Source: Ilyonectria destructans
Lineage: Eukaryota > Ascomycota > Sordariomycetes > Hypocreales > Nectriaceae
Assembly: GCA_020740775.1 (NCBI GenBank)
Contig: JAHEWK010000009.1
Location: 2,790,001-2,854,000, forward strand
DNA length: 64,000 nucleotides
Reading direction: 5' to 3'
Part shown: piece by piece, positions 1 to 12,649 of the stretch
How the letters are laid out: every line of letters begins with the position of its first letter
How positions within the stretch are numbered: position 1 is the stretch's first letter
Program-made: the position numbers and the translations under genes
Notes under the pieces: generated by a model
The model's input: the letters and a program-made list of their open reading frames with translations, nothing else
What the model was told of the DNA's origin: nothing
Database searches by the model: none

Positions 1-1124
1 GACAGTGCCCACATCCTCAGCAAAAATCTGCGACGTTCCTTCTACGTGGAGAACCGTGGCTCGCAGGCGGACTCGCACGCCAAGGTTACCAGTATCACAG
101 CCTCTTTGCTGTTCTTTTTGTGTGTCTGCTGGCTCGTTTTCTTCCAGAGGCTCAAGGGAAGACCAAACGCCAATTGGGGACGAGCATCCTCCTTGAAGAC
201 TTCGAAGCATTGCCCTCTCCGCCATGCCGCGCCATCTCGAAGGCTTATGGTCGACATAGTCGACAAGCTGTTGTATATCTTGACGTTCCGTGCTAACCTC
301 GATACCAAGAGCGCCCTGCCCAACTGCATAAGGGAATATACTGGGATCAAGTCGCTGTGTAATCCGATGGCCGAGTCCTAGGCGTAATAGTCCTGCGGTC
401 GCTAAGAGAATACATGAAAACTGTGAACCAGGTGCATCAAGCTTATTAAGGCGAGTGTCTCTAAAGTATACGGCACTTATTAGATCGAGCTTGTGCTGAT
501 GAATGCAGTCGGTAGTAGCAAGAGAAAATCAAGCAAGACTTACACATTGCCGCGACATTCCACTACCTTTAAATGAGGCCAATTTCGCTGCACTAGAGCT
601 TTTCTTCGCAAAGAGCTTGATCCAACGATGGAACCAGGTGGTAATTGATCAATGGATTTGAATTCCGAGTCGGACCTCACTATAACGGCATCAGAAGGGT
701 CCTCGCGCTCAGGGACAGCTCCAAGAAGACATTTGGGTGGTAGCGTTGTCGGCATGTCTTTCAAACTGTGGACAAGAAATTGGACCATGCCGGCCACTAA
801 GTCCCTTTCCAGGTCATTTGTCCACAGGCTTTTGCCAATGTCTGATCCTCCCGTCTGCTTGGACAGGAGCATGAAAGGCGTCTGCTTATCTGCATCGCCA
901 ACGGCACTGCCTGTGGCGATTCTGAAGGCGGGGGAGTCGGGCGTTTCGCCCAGCTTGGATGTCACGCTCCGAGTTTGAACGAGTGCGAGCTCCGATTTGC
1001 GGCAGCCAACAACAACCTCGAAGGGATCATGAGATGACATGTCTTCTTTCTCATGCTGCGGCTTGGAGCTGTTCATATCAAGGCTCCTGGTGGCGAAATA
1101 CCGAGTTGCTGCTCCCGACAACAT
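1..1124 (-). CDS. HEM3: Porphobilinogen deaminase (hydroxymethylbilane synthase), 3' end beyond the left edge
   Basis: This cytosolic haem-pathway enzyme polymerises four porphobilinogens into hydroxymethylbilane. Exon 1 is 544-1124 and exon 2 is 1-460, separated by an 83-bp GTAAGT...TAG intron; the split codon joins RGNV to DTRLNKLD. Visible family motifs are GCRKSELALVQ, KSLWTNDLE, VHSLKDMPT (with the catalytic Asp), IVGSSSLRR, RGNVDTRL, YAVGQGALGIE and LQGGCSSPIG, whose Cys anchors the dipyrromethane cofactor. The ATG at 1124 gives about 40 residues before the first motif, longer than usual; the internal Met at residue 17 or 29 is an alternative start. The C-terminus lies outside the window. 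All key residues seen are intact, so it looks functional. Whether it is the only HEM3 of the genome or a second copy cannot be told here. Confidence 0.92.
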
Positions 1125-2593
1125 CAGGTAAGAAGTGCGAATTTTTTAGTTGACATGGATAAGCACTGGAGGATCCACTGCGCTGATTAATGGACCTGGG
1201 GCATGCTCAAGAAGTCAGCAGCTGCTAATGGCGCAATTCAGTCTCACCACCTTCCTTTTCTGACGTAACGACGTGCGTGTCTTGTTACTGGCCGTAACAA
1301 AATTGCCCTGTTATAAGGAACACTGCTGCCGCAATGCTTCCGTTATCCCCCAATCCGAACCACTTCCTGCCGCTAGATTCTATAGCCGCTAATATCTAGT
1401 TAAGCCTTTTGTGGGTATCGTTGACGATTGGCTGAGTAGTATTGCCATTAATCAGTCGATGCCCTCGACCCCGGGTCCCGTAGATGTAATCCGACGTCAG
1501 AGCCCCGCAGAGCTTTGCATACGCAACACAGATATCAAACACGCATTTACGATTCATGCGAGAGATCTCGATGAAAAGAAGATGCAACTATTTCACAATG
1601 ATACTTTAAGCTACATAACCTTAACCAACTGGTATTTTGCTTCATTATAAACAATATCCTATTTATCACATGTCTCAATTTCGCTACTGTGCTTCTTCTT
1701 CATCCATTCACAATATACCGTGAGCTAGCATAGTGTAGCTGGGAATTTGCACTCCAAGTATTGAGCCCCTAGGTATCCCTCCACTAGAGGGGCCTGAGAT
1801 AGCATAAGCATCGCCAGCCATCCAACCCCACCGCGAACCTACCTACCCTATAGTACCTGTATCGAATAAGCATTGTTACAATCTTATACCTAAGTGTCTT
1901 ATAAGAAATAGACACAGAGCCTGCTCTCAGTATCGCCTAGATGCCTTCAAATTGACACAGTATTTTTTAAACCTCAGTTGGTAAATAGTAGCAATATTCA
2001 GGCGAGAGCTCTTCAATTACTACTACTCGAATTGCAGCGAGGTGATGCCCCACATACGTACTGCATCCTCATTTCTACAATTGGACAGGTGGGCTTATAG
2101 ATAAAGAATACTGCGAGCAGTGCAATTGATAATATGAACGTGTTGTTTTAGCTGAGATCTCATGTTTAAAAACAGTAGTAAACAAAGTTGACAAAAAAAA
2201 CCACTATGAAAGAATGGTCAGGTTTTCCCCAACACTCCTACGCAGTCACATGATACCCCCGCTCACTAAACCAAACTTGAACTCTTCCGAGTCTGGTAGT
2301 TCTTTCCACCTGGATCACTTAACAGCAGCTTCAGGAGGAAGTGCCATTTTGAACACGCCGAATCAACTGCATGTGTATAAGCCCAAGTTCAAACTCATCC
2401 CACAACAACGAACCTATCCACTGGTTTTTGAGACAACTCTGAGTAGGCGTCTTCTCGACTTCTCCTTCATTTCAACTGATACATCCTCGAGAAAGCTTTT
2501 CGTCTTGGACAACTGCGTCTCTTCTGTTTGATCAATTTTTTTTTGGCTCATACGGACTGTTCAGGAAGTAAAGCCTTTCGTTATCTGGCGTCA
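1125..2593. other. Intergenic, no gene seen
   Basis: About 1.5 kb, partly AT-rich, between the divergent HEM3 and the Zn2Cys6 regulator. It must hold both promoters. The short open frames here have no recognisable domains or coherent codon pattern. Confidence 0.6.
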
Positions 2594-4689
2594 ATGGGAG
2601 AGGAAGACGGCCGAGTCTTGCCGAGAACTGGCTATCCAAGACGAAGGGCGGTTACCGCATGCTTCACATGCCGAGAAAGGAAGAAGAAATGGTATGTATC
2701 GATCGGTTGAGAACCGTTGAGATCTTTTTGGTCCCGTACTTGATACAATGCGAAAGAGCACTAACCTGAATACTCTACTTCTAGCGATAATGCAAGACCT
2801 GCTTGTTCCTTCTGCCGACAGATCGGGGCGCAATGCCGGTACGATGCCCGTGATGCGTCGTCGTTTGATCCTGCGAGCCTGAAAATTCTTGATCGGTTGT
2901 CGGTAATTGAGACATTGGTAAGAGAGATGCAGGTAAGTCCTTCAGCAGGTGTTTCTTCCGCGCAGTCACAGGTGCATCGTTTGAGCATCCCGCCTCTACT
3001 AGCAGAGGCCGACCCTCACTTGGACCATCCATCACCAAGTCCAAGCTCGGCCGTATGGCGGCTCAATCTGGACGTCAACTATAGAGTTGGTACCGACAGC
3101 ATTCTACAATGGCCCGTCTTCAAAGATGCCCTGTCATCTCTTCGTCAATACTCATTCCTCGACTTCCGCGGCACAAAAGCGCTTACCCATCTCAATGACG
3201 CTTTCAATAGAGAAGAGTCACAAAGTGATCTCCTCAACAAGCAACACAGCACGATCCACATCTCCACTGAGCGGGCGGATATTGAGCAGCTGGTTGAGCA
3301 GTTCTTCACTAGGGTCCATGTAAAGAACCCCATCCTCACTCGGCGGCTTGTGGAGCAATATTGCCTACAATACTACGAGAATGGAGCCTTGTTTAATCTC
3401 GAAACATGCCTTGTATTGATAGTATGCGCACTCGGTGCCGTCGCAACCGAGTTTCTTCCCAGCGGATCGTCAAGGGATATCTCGTCTGAAAACGTTGCGA
3501 GGCTCGAGAGTCTCAGGATGGGGAATTGCTACTTTTCTGCAGCAGAGAAGAGACTAGGAGCTGCTATGAGTTGCTGCAATACTCTCGCCGTCCAATGCCT
3601 CTGCCTTGCTGGGTACGCCGCACTGTACTCTTCTAGATGTCTCAAAGTTCCATGTTTAACACTGTCATAGGATCTATCACATGAGTACGATCAATCCCAT
3701 GGCGGCGCTGCGAATGTTCCACGCTGCTGGGTCCTCACTGCAAGTCCTGGTATCCACCGAGTATGTGCTTTCCCTCATATCTTAACCAGCCAAGAACATC
3801 ATGTAACTTAATCAACAGGATAGATTATCCGGATGGAACCTCTCAAATGAACTCAGGCCTGTTTTGGGCATGTTTTAAATCGGAACGGTAGGCCTAGCCT
3901 TTTCATACGCATCAACTTTAGTTTTTAACACAACCCAGCGAGATCTTAGCTGAGCTTCCGATTTCCCCGCCATTTCTCAGCGATCTTTGCTCACCTGAAG
4001 GATACCCACTCCCGCTCCAAGGGGGATGCACCATCTCAGGCACGGATGCTTGGGCAGAAGGGGATGAAGACAGCTGGTATTTCTTTCTATCAGAGATTGC
4101 CCTCCGGCGCATCACAGACAAGGTTGCTGAGGTTGTCATCGAGCATATCGAGTCACCCTCTCGAGCAGCTCTCGAGGAGCTGATACCCATCGTGGTCGAG
4201 TTTGAGAGACAGGTTCAGACTTGGAGGGAGCATATTCCCCTCAACATCAACTTCCCTGACGTCCCTCAGCCGGCAACCACCGAGTGGCAGCATTATAGTC
4301 GAGGACGCTACTATCGAGTACTCGAACTCATGTATCGGCCATTCGTCTTCTCGGCCATCCACGTCCCTGGCTGCAGCGCAACTATCCTGGAGTTGGCTCA
4401 TAAAGGGTTGAGCAATGGTTTTAAATATCTTCAACACTGCCACCTGACACATCGTAATCATGGCTTGTGGCTGCAGCTCCGAAACGAGTTAAAGGAGACA
4501 TGTCTTCTACTGGCAGCGGCGCGGTCGAACCTCGACATGCCCGTTGGATGGTACAGTGGTGTCAAGAAGACGCTCGAATCATTTGAGTATTGGCGGGCCG
4601 AGTTTCCTCCTTGCCAATCATACAGAGATGTGGTGGTTGCGATGGACAGCTCTTGTACGATGGGAGAGGATAGGGATATGATGACGTAA
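2594..4689 (+). CDS. Zn2Cys6 fungal-specific transcription factor
   Basis: Nuclear DNA-binding regulator of about 611 aa. Five exons: 2594-2691, 2785-3612, 3671-3760, 3819-3887 and 3939-4689; the lengths sum to a multiple of three. The binuclear zinc cluster near residues 22-50 reads CFTCRERKKKC then DNARPACSFCRQIGAQC, with the six cysteines intact and the first intron falling inside the third Cys codon, a common arrangement in this family. A short coiled linker (ILDRLSVIETLVREM) follows. The rest has the usual fungal_trans middle-homology character, including FTRVHVKNPILTRRLVEQYC and RGRYYRVLELMYRPFVF. It reads the same way as the methyltransferase downstream. The target genes cannot be inferred. 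Confidence 0.9.
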
Positions 4690-5262
4690 CGACACCGGGG
4701 GTTGAAGCTGGATGTCATTTAATTTGGTTGTACTTAACATGGTCTATTATGCCAGGATGTGGGGGGGGGGGCGTGTCTTGAAGAGACATAGAGCTTATCG
4801 CTACTTGTTAAAGCAAGGCTATAGTGCCTTATGCAGCTTCTTCCCTTGTGGAAGAGTAGAGCAGGCATCTCAAGATCAAGTCCCGCATTGATGGCTTCCG
4901 CAGTACAGTGGTAAGGAGCAGAGCGCCTAAGCCCAAAAGGAATGAACAGGGACCTTTGCAACAGCCAACAGTGCCCTATCGCCCACCATACCTGTCACTC
5001 TACCATCATTGGCCTGCAGTCAAACCTCGCAGGTCGCTTACCCCGAACTGTCAAGTTCCCGTCCTTGCCGTCTCCGCGGGCGGGTTAATCATGCAGCCGA
5101 GGCTGTCTCCCCACCAAGGGTCTGTCTCCCAGAAAGATACCCCGCTTCCAAAGGTCAATTAAGCGAAACCCGACTCTTTCGTTCGTCGCCTCACTAGATT
5201 CCCCTCTTCACCGCCTCAGCAGCAGCCCATCAATCCCCTCCCTCGCCATAACATCCGTCACA
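4690..5262. other. Intergenic, promoter of the methyltransferase gene
   Basis: 573 bp with a run of ten G at about 4761-4770 and pyrimidine-rich sequence just before the next ATG (CCTCTTCACCGCC), typical of a fungal core promoter. I see no coding potential. Confidence 0.5.
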
Positions 5263-6664
5263 ATGACCGGGTCTAGTCCTTCCAACCCGCCGCAGTCGCC
5301 GGGAAACAATGTAGCAGAAGTCACCGCCGATACCGCACCAGTCGAGGTGGACGCACCTCCTGTTTGCCTCCCCTTCACTACTGCCGCGACCCAGCTAACT
5401 TCTCCAAGGCCGACGATGGCGACTCGACCTTCGGTAGTGAACTGTAGGTCGTCAGCCCTTCTGTCAAGCTTACTACTTACCAGGACAGGTCAACCTATAC
5501 TGCGTCTCTAACCTCCAGCGTCCTCAACTACCCCACCGAGTTCGGTCGACGATATCACGCGTACAATGCTGGCTGTAATACTTTCACGCTAACTACGTGC
5601 GACGCTGACATGTTGTAGCCTACAACTTTCCCAACGATGAGGCCGAAAAGGAACGGCTTGACCTTATACACTTGCTCATGACTAAGGGCATTGGCAACAA
5701 ATTGTTCCTAGCTCCAGTGGACCTTGAAAAATCGGCTAGGGTTTTGGATATTGGCACAGGGACAGGCATATGTATGTATTTTGACTTCTGATCCTGATTC
5801 ATGCTTACAGACGCAGGGGCAATTTGCGTCGGTGAGGAGTACCCTAATGCCGAGGTATGCTGCATCCCCCGTACATACTCAGCAGCGACTGTTGACAGCT
5901 CAGATTATCGGAAACGATTTGAGCGCCATCCAATCAACTTGGTATGTTACGCCTGAGCCTAAATGTGGCAATGTTAATAGAGAAAGGGTCCCTCCAAACG
6001 TCAAATTCGAGATCGATGACGTCGAGCAGCCATGGGTTAACGGTAAATTTGACTACATCTTTTCCCGCTACATGTCGACCTCAATCTTGGACTGGCCAAA
6101 GCTAGTTGGAAATGTCTTTGAGTAAGTAAGCTCACACACACACAACACTTACTAATCGTCACTAGGCACTTGAATCCAGGCGGCTGGGCCGAATTCCAGG
6201 ACTATGATCTTCTCTACTATTCCGAAGACGGTTCCATCACCGACGAGCACTACCTACTGAAGTGGATCAAGCTTTTCATCGATACAGCGAGGACGAAGCT
6301 GAATCGCGAGCCCTGTCCAGGGCCGAGGCTCGAAGGTTGGGTCAAAGACGCCGGCTTCACGAACATTGTCCACCGAAAATTCCGACTGCCGCTAGGATCA
6401 TGGCCCAAAGATCCACACATGAAGGATATCGGCCTGTGTAACATCGCTCAACTCTTGGAGGGACTGGAAGCGTTCTCTCTGAAGATATTCTGTGGGGTTC
6501 TGGGCATGTCGACGGAAGAGGTCCTTGTGATGCTGGCCCAGGTCCGCCAGGAACTGCATGCTCGCAAATTCCACGCTCAATTTGATTTGTAAGTCTACAC
6601 CTCAAAGCCATCCTGAATCCGGCCTAACACACTCAGTCACGTTGTATATGGCCAGAAACCATGA
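5263..6664 (+). CDS. SAM-dependent methyltransferase, LaeA-like (TAM domain)
   Basis: A soluble class I methyltransferase of about 344 aa; the substrate is unknown. Nine exons: 5263-5361, 5409-5443, 5489-5574, 5619-5771, 5817-5854, 5904-5941, 5987-6121, 6166-6588 and 6637-6664. All joins keep frame. Motif I reads ARVLDIGTGTGIWAICVGEE, motif II is around IIGNDLSAIQ, and HLNPGGWAEFQDYD is the post-IV strand. The N-terminus is a low-complexity Pro/Ser/Val region, and TASLTSSVLNYPTEFGRRYH is typical of the expanded LaeA-like family of Sordariomycetes. The first donor (GTTTGC) is weak, so the first exon join is the least certain. It is convergent with the MFS gene downstream. LaeA itself is a global regulator, but most members of this expanded family have no known role, so no pathway is assigned. 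Confidence 0.88.
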
Positions 6665-7078
6665 TTTATCAATTTCCAAATCATACAGAACTTCGAGGCG
6701 ATGGTACGGCGATAGAGTGGCGTGACGTGGCGTTTGCGGGAATATACAGAACGAAGTGTCAACAATCGCATATCGGACAGAGCCTCGTGAAGAGATAGTT
6801 ATATTAGAGGCAGTAATTGATTTGCTAAAATGCTTGACCTTTCCCGGCCTTTGGAGGAGACCCTCCATTGGCGGGCTCAGTAAGAGTGCCAAAATCGTTC
6901 TCAGTCTCGTCACAAGCTATGCAGGAGAAATACTGAGGCTTCCCAGCCAGCAAGTCAGCGCGACGTCGAGTTCGTGAGGCGCAAGGCCGATTTTTGGCAC
7001 AGTGGAAGATTTGGAATGGACCCAGCTTGAACGGTAGACTACTATAAAAAACACGGCTGACCAGGAACGAGCAGTTAT
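6665..7078. other. Convergent intergenic region
   Basis: 414 bp between the 3' ends of the methyltransferase and the MFS gene. I see nothing coding; it presumably holds both 3' UTRs. Confidence 0.5.
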
Positions 7079-8709
7079 TCAAATAGTATACACAAACCTT
7101 GGGCTCCTATCTCCTAGAGCATTGATTTCCTCCTCTGACAATCCAACCATTTTGTAGTCTTCCTTGCCTGCCCTGCGCCGCTGGTTAACGTGGTTTAGAT
7201 ACAGCGACATGAAGCCGTAGATGACGATTCCATAGCCCAACAATGCAATTGATACCGAGTAACCCATTACATAGCGTGGAGCATCCGAGGTTGGATAAAG
7301 CTACAGGCATGGGTATTAATAGTCTGTAGATCAAGCGGCTTGAGGAAAAGAACTTACGAAAGGTGCCACGATACCCGAGCAATTGCAAACCATAATCTGG
7401 ATCGCAGTCGCCGTTGTACGCTTGCCATATCGAGGGTTGTTGGAGGGCAGCCATGCGAGAGGGATTCCAACTGCCACGAATAAACCAAGCGAGATCAAAA
7501 AAGTTGCAAAGTAGTGGACGGCAGATCCCACGTGAGCAATGGATATCCCATAGCCGACCATGCATATTGAAGCAAATGCGATCTGGTAGACGCCTCGAAG
7601 TTGATGCATGTCGGAGAGCTTTGCCACGGTGAGGTAGCTGATAGCTCCAAGGATATAGCATGGCACCGTGAGTGCCTGCGATTGCGGGGCAGTCCAGTGT
7701 CCAAGACCTGTCAAGAGTCAATGTTAGTTTTATGCGTGGAATTGGCTATTCAATGACTGCACCTTTGATGATGGTCGGGAGAAAGACAGAGTAGCTGTAT
7801 AGCATCGAGTTGACACCAAACTGCGCTGCAGCAAAGAGCCAGACTTTCCAGTCCTTGAAGGCCAAGATGGCATCCTTCTTATCAAATTCTTGATAAAAGC
7901 CAGTCTGACGCTCAAGTCTAGCAACGAGGAGCCGTTTTTCGTCGTCATTTAAATACCATGCAGTCTCTGGGCTGTCGGCAAGAAACAGCCAAATTGCTAC
8001 ACCAAAGAGAACAGTTGGGATACCTAAGAGCAGTTTTTGTCAGTCAAGTGGCTAAAAACATCGTCGTCTTTTCGGGGGAAGATTTACCCTCAAGGATAAA
8101 CACCCATCGCCATCCTGAAAGGCCGGCCGTGCCGTCTGCGAACCCAATACCATACGCCAGAAGCCCTCCACATGCACCCGCCAGTGCAGAGCTGACAAAT
8201 AAATAACCGATTCTCAGCGCAAGTTCCTGCTTTGTGTAGAACATTGTGAGGTAGACAGTCAGGCCCGGAAAGAGACCTCCCTCGAGCAAACCCAGCAGCA
8301 GGCGACAGACGATGAGCCCGCTAAAACTCTGCACTACTCCCATCATGGTGGACACTATGCCCCAGCTAACCGTAATCGTGGCCAGCCACTTGGAGGGAGT
8401 GAACTTTTTGAGCAGCATGTTGCTGGGGATTTCGACGAGGACGTAGGGAATGAACAGCACTGCGACGGCGATCTGGTACTGGTCTCCGTGCAGCTTCAGG
8501 TCCTCTTCGAGGCCGAAGAGGCGTGCGTTTCCTATGTTTGTGCGGTCCAGGAAGCAGAGAAGGTAGGTCATCATGACCATTGGAACAATGTACTTGTCAA
8601 TCTTACGGACGAGCCGTCTCTCGGCTTGGTGATCGATCTGCGCTGACTGACTTTCGATGCCGTCCGAGGACCTCATGTCCACATCGATTTCGGATTTCTC
8701 GGCCGCCAT
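7079..8709 (-). CDS. MFS transporter, anion:cation symporter (Dal5/allantoate permease-like) family
   Basis: A plasma-membrane permease of about 484 aa with twelve predicted helices. Exons on the minus strand: 8709-8088, 8023-7763, 7707-7358 and 7300-7079; the total is 1455 nt and frame is kept at each join. Family marks are RKIDKYIVPMVMMTYLLCFLDRTNIGNARL in helix 1 (given here only as landmarks: DKYIVP and LDRTNIGNA), PSNMLLKKFTPSKW after helix 2, RLLLGLLEGGLFPG in helix 4, SGWRWVFILEG before the central loop, and a tail ending DRSPRFVYTI, close to the usual Dal5-group end. Substrates in this family are small organic anions such as allantoate, nicotinate, pantothenate or tartrate; which one cannot be read from sequence. 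No disabling change is seen. Confidence 0.9.
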
Positions 8710-11700
8710 AGCTGAAACGAGGCTATTTCTTTTAGATGTGATTTATTAAAGAAATTAATTGCATGCCATGAAGTGGGGGCAATATTTTTTGGGATAGAAG
8801 AAGTTGTGTATTCGTTGAATGAGGAATTGTGGAGGTGAAATTTCATGTCAAGACTTGCTGGAATCACAAGCTAAAGAATGCCTTGACACAAGCTGAGGAC
8901 CCACTTGGCTTCCCCCTCATTTCGTGTTACTTCAAGGAAAACATTGATTCCATTGGCCCTTTGCCGCCTAAGGTAAAGCGTCGTGATCCTGTAATGAACC
9001 TGTCGTCTCTTTCGGTTAGCGGTGAATTCTAAATCACAAAGTATCCAATCTCAATCGCGTAGTGCCATGACTTGTTATCGACAAAGAGTCATGAGCAACT
9101 AAGGGGTTGTGGACCCACGTCGGGTAGGGTGGCATTTATTCCGACCGTAGTCGGGATCGGCACCGTCAGATTGCAAGCCGGACACGCCAACTCCGTATCG
9201 GACAAAGATTGTTTGTTGTTAGAAGGCGTCAGATAAGGATTAACAAATGCATAATTGAAATATTTGACATTGAACGGGGAATTTGTCATGTTCAAACTGT
9301 ATGACTACATTCAATCAAAACTGGCTAACTGAATTGGGATTTTAACGAAATGCAATCAATGCACGTTTCATTGCCCGCGCGTCAAGCTGCTAAGCCTTTT
9401 CCTGCGGGCTGGAATTTGAGCCTCATCCCAGCATCATGTCTGCAAGAATGCTAGCTCAAGTCGTCCGTGCAGATCCGGGGGCTGCGCAACACGCATGCGC
9501 GAAAGTTTTTATAAAAGAAGTGTAGGACAAATACTCCGTATACTATATTTTATTAGAAATACCAAATGGAATCGCTATTACCCGGGAGGATGATGCTTTG
9601 CCAACATACCCGCTATCTCCCACCAGACTCTTCCGCCGATTCATCTGGAAATACACAGGATCTGAATCTGTTTCTTTAGGCCATTGTTGCACAGAATGGA
9701 TGGGGGAAAATCAGGTGGATAGAAGCCCTTGATTTCTGGCCAAGGGACGGGTGTAGAGCCCATCTTTATGCATGATGTAGACAGCGGCTGCGGCCGTTGC
9801 TGCCGGACAGGGGCCGGGACCACGGTCTCAGGGCCGGGGATGTTGTAAGAGATATAAGATCGTAGGGAAAGCCAGGTTATCTAGTAAAGCGGTAAATGTG
9901 ACAACTATTCTTGTTGCCTCGCTCAGTACCTAGTGAGATTAGGGGAGCCATCGTCTAAATATTTTAGCTCAACATAGAAGTTAGTCAACATTCCATTGTT
10001 TTCTTAGGTTTAGCAGCAACTAAAGAAGCCCCTCCGCAATCGTATCCCAATACTGACCATCGAATGGAGGGTCTCGTAACACAACCATCCTTGACCACTT
10101 GAGGATTTCGGCGGGCAGGTGCAGGAGCTGGTTGCTTTATGTCTGCGCGTTTCGGCATATTTTGTTAAGACAACAGGTAGATTGAGATTGTTGAAGACCT
10201 AAGTTCAGTAAACCTGTGACGAATGGTATTCACGTCCCAGCCACCACAGATCGGACCTTCCTAGACCTTCTTGGTCATACCGTCGCAACACATCTTTGGC
10301 GTGGACGAAAATGACAGAAAGATACATTCTTGCGAATGGACTTCCAATCAGCACAAGAATTCTCCGTCAAATTCTCGTCAATGCTAGAAACACTGTCTTC
10401 TCACCATAGGGGAGAGCTTATGTCCTGTCCCATCACATTCTTCTGCCAGGGCGACCGAAGTCCCGGCTCAAACGGCTGTCTAAGCAGCTGGAATCGTAGT
10501 CCTGGAACTGGGATCTGTTCTCAAGGTTGGGCCGGGGACTCTGGGGAAGTTGCGGGGGAGTAGGAAGGTGTCTGGGGTAACTCCACTCATTGGATTGACT
10601 GCGGCGCTCTGAAAACCCTCATCGTGTATCTAATTCCAGCACTCGAGCTCGGCAAGGCCAATTTGCGCCAACATACTAGCGTGAACACGAGCCAGCCGGA
10701 TGCTTCGGGGGAACTAAAAGCTTACCGCGGAAGCGGGATTGTGTGGCTTTGCGCTACAGCTCGCTCGGACGCGCACTAATGTCACACAGCTGGGCTATCA
10801 CAGGCGCTATCTGGGGTAAGAGAGGAGAAGTTGACGAGAGCGGGAGAGTCACGGCGCATCAGGTTGACTGGTTTCAAAACTTACAGGCCCGGGTATGAGG
10901 CCCAAATCCTTGGCTTATCAAGTTGGATGGATTATTCTCTGTCCCAAACCATCCAAAGTACTGATTACCCCTAGTCTGTGACTATATGGCCGCTACTATC
11001 GCGTCTGCATTGTTGCGAGTCAGAGCTATACGTCTTGCTAAGGATCTCGTCGGTGTCATCACACAACCCCCGCCCCTGTGATGCTTTGATAGCGCTGACC
11101 GGCTGGAACCCAAGAGGCTTCAGGTTTACCCCGTGCCCGGTCATGACGGCGAGATCTCTTGTAGAGGAGATCGCAGAAACGGGCCCCATAATAAATTGCC
11201 CTTCATTCTTAGGAACGTATTACAATTACCCAGTCGAGCTACAGATCACCCACAACGGTACCTGCCAGACCACAAGCACACAAGATAGACGCTATCCGAT
11301 TCCCCATTTTATGGCCCCAATTACTCGAGTCTTCCCCCGCTGTTGGATCCTTTGGTTTGCCATAGAGAAAGTTGTTGATGAACGTGGCGATGATATATGT
11401 TTATTGGCCAAGCCTCACTCCCTAGTCGAATTAGGCTAAACCATACAGAGGACGCGATGTTGACAAGTTTGAACCTTCTCTGCCGATACCCACTTGTTTT
11501 ACTCGAGTTCCCTTTTTGCCTGCTGAGCTTAAGACCTTATCCCGTGAGCCTGGCTGGGCGCCTCGCAGCATTTCACGACCACGAGAACGACGATGGCGAC
11601 GAAGACGACAAAATAGATCCGCCCAAAGCGTAAAGAGAGCCTATTGAGTCCCAGGGCCATGTTCTGCGTGACCTCAACATCGCCTTCACCGTTATCACCA

Positions 11701-12614
11701 CCGTTATTATATGACACTACGATTGTACATCCGCGGATGGATGACCAAAGCACTGGGACTGAACGACTTCATAGCTGTTATCGCTTTCGTAAGCGACTAC
11801 CCTGGAACATTGGTGTCTTGAACCAGTTGGAAGCTGGCCATTCCGCCTGGGGCTTCACCATTACGCTGTCAGCTTTGGAATCGTCCGGGTCCACAATGGA
11901 TCAGAGACGCCAATGAGCGAACTTTCAGGCAAGTAGATCGTTGATAACCAGCGGAAGCTATTGACAAGAAGACATCCATATCACAGCCACCAATGGATCG
12001 GAATAGCCATTGATCCGTTGAACGACGGATCTAGCCGAGAGGAGCCTTGAGGAGAGATGGTTATAGCGCTAGAGATGATTGCCGGTGTTGCTTAGCGCTG
12101 GATTGTGATCATGATGAGACCAGATGCGCCTTCGAGTACTAATTTCTGTCCAGCAGCTTAAACAACCGAGCGAGGATGATGGCACAGAAGATGAGGGTAC
12201 TTGAGCAGTGTGGTGTCCAATCTAACGGCCACACGATGTCTCACGTCGTTATTGTGAAACTACAATGCACTCTGTATTTTCGCTATCGATTCGTTGCTCT
12301 GACTTCGTCCCAAGTAGAGGTACAATGTTCAATGTACTACGAGTCTAAGTCGCCACAAGAAGTTGCATTTGGCCTCTGACCGCTGCATAACGGCTCGCCT
12401 GATCATAACACAGGCCTAAAAACAAGACTTCGTTTCCTAGCAACGATTGGGAAGGAGTGAGCAGGAATAGCGAGGTTAAATCGCCCACTCATGAGACCAG
12501 GAGATGCGTAATACAATGGACCTATGCCTTGTGAGCGCCCGGTGCTCTATTTCTAGTTGTCTGATACAGCATCTACATTCGAGAATCCACCATCAGTAAC
12601 TCTAGGATCCGGAT
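8710..12614. other. Gene-poor region of 3.9 kb
   Basis: No intact gene is seen. Short open frames lack domains. A stretch at 9089-9295 on the minus strand encodes an Asn-glycosylation-rich peptide without start context or partner exons. At 11660-11800 there is a SAT4-like relic, listed separately. The rest is unique, moderately AT-rich sequence. Confidence 0.55.
11655..11800 (+). pseudogene. Relic of a SAT4/rhodopsin-type membrane protein
   Basis: Two adjoining frames give LNIAFTVITTVII and then LRLYIRGWMTKALGLNDFIAVIAF, which together match the first helix and following loop of fungal SAT4-family proteins (compare the intact gene at 50554-52083: LNIALMLLSTIAITARL and so on). A frame change near 11712, with an in-frame TGA, separates them, and nothing after the GTAAGC at about 11790 continues the family. 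I read it as a short decayed fragment. Confidence 0.4.
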
Positions 12615-12649
12615 CTACATTCGAGAATCCGCCACCAATAACTCTAGAA
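12571..12649. repeat. Imperfect tandem duplication at the 3' end of the GH31 gene
   Basis: A 37-bp unit starting ATCTACATTCGAGAATCC occurs at 12571 and again at 12613 (42-bp period) with about four substitutions. The right copy carries the last codons and the stop of the GH31 gene; the left copy lies just beyond the stop. Confidence 0.8.

Noticed and set aside
2214..2531. 105-codon open frame before the Zn2Cys6 gene
   Set aside because: No recognisable domain; composition is like the flanking non-coding DNA.
9089..9295. Minus-strand frame with several N-glycosylation sequons
   Set aside because: No signal peptide, no splice partners and no family resemblance.
10040..10170. Minus-strand peptide with LLHLPAEILKW, F-box-like
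   Set aside because: Only one short stretch, no start, no partner exons and no second motif.
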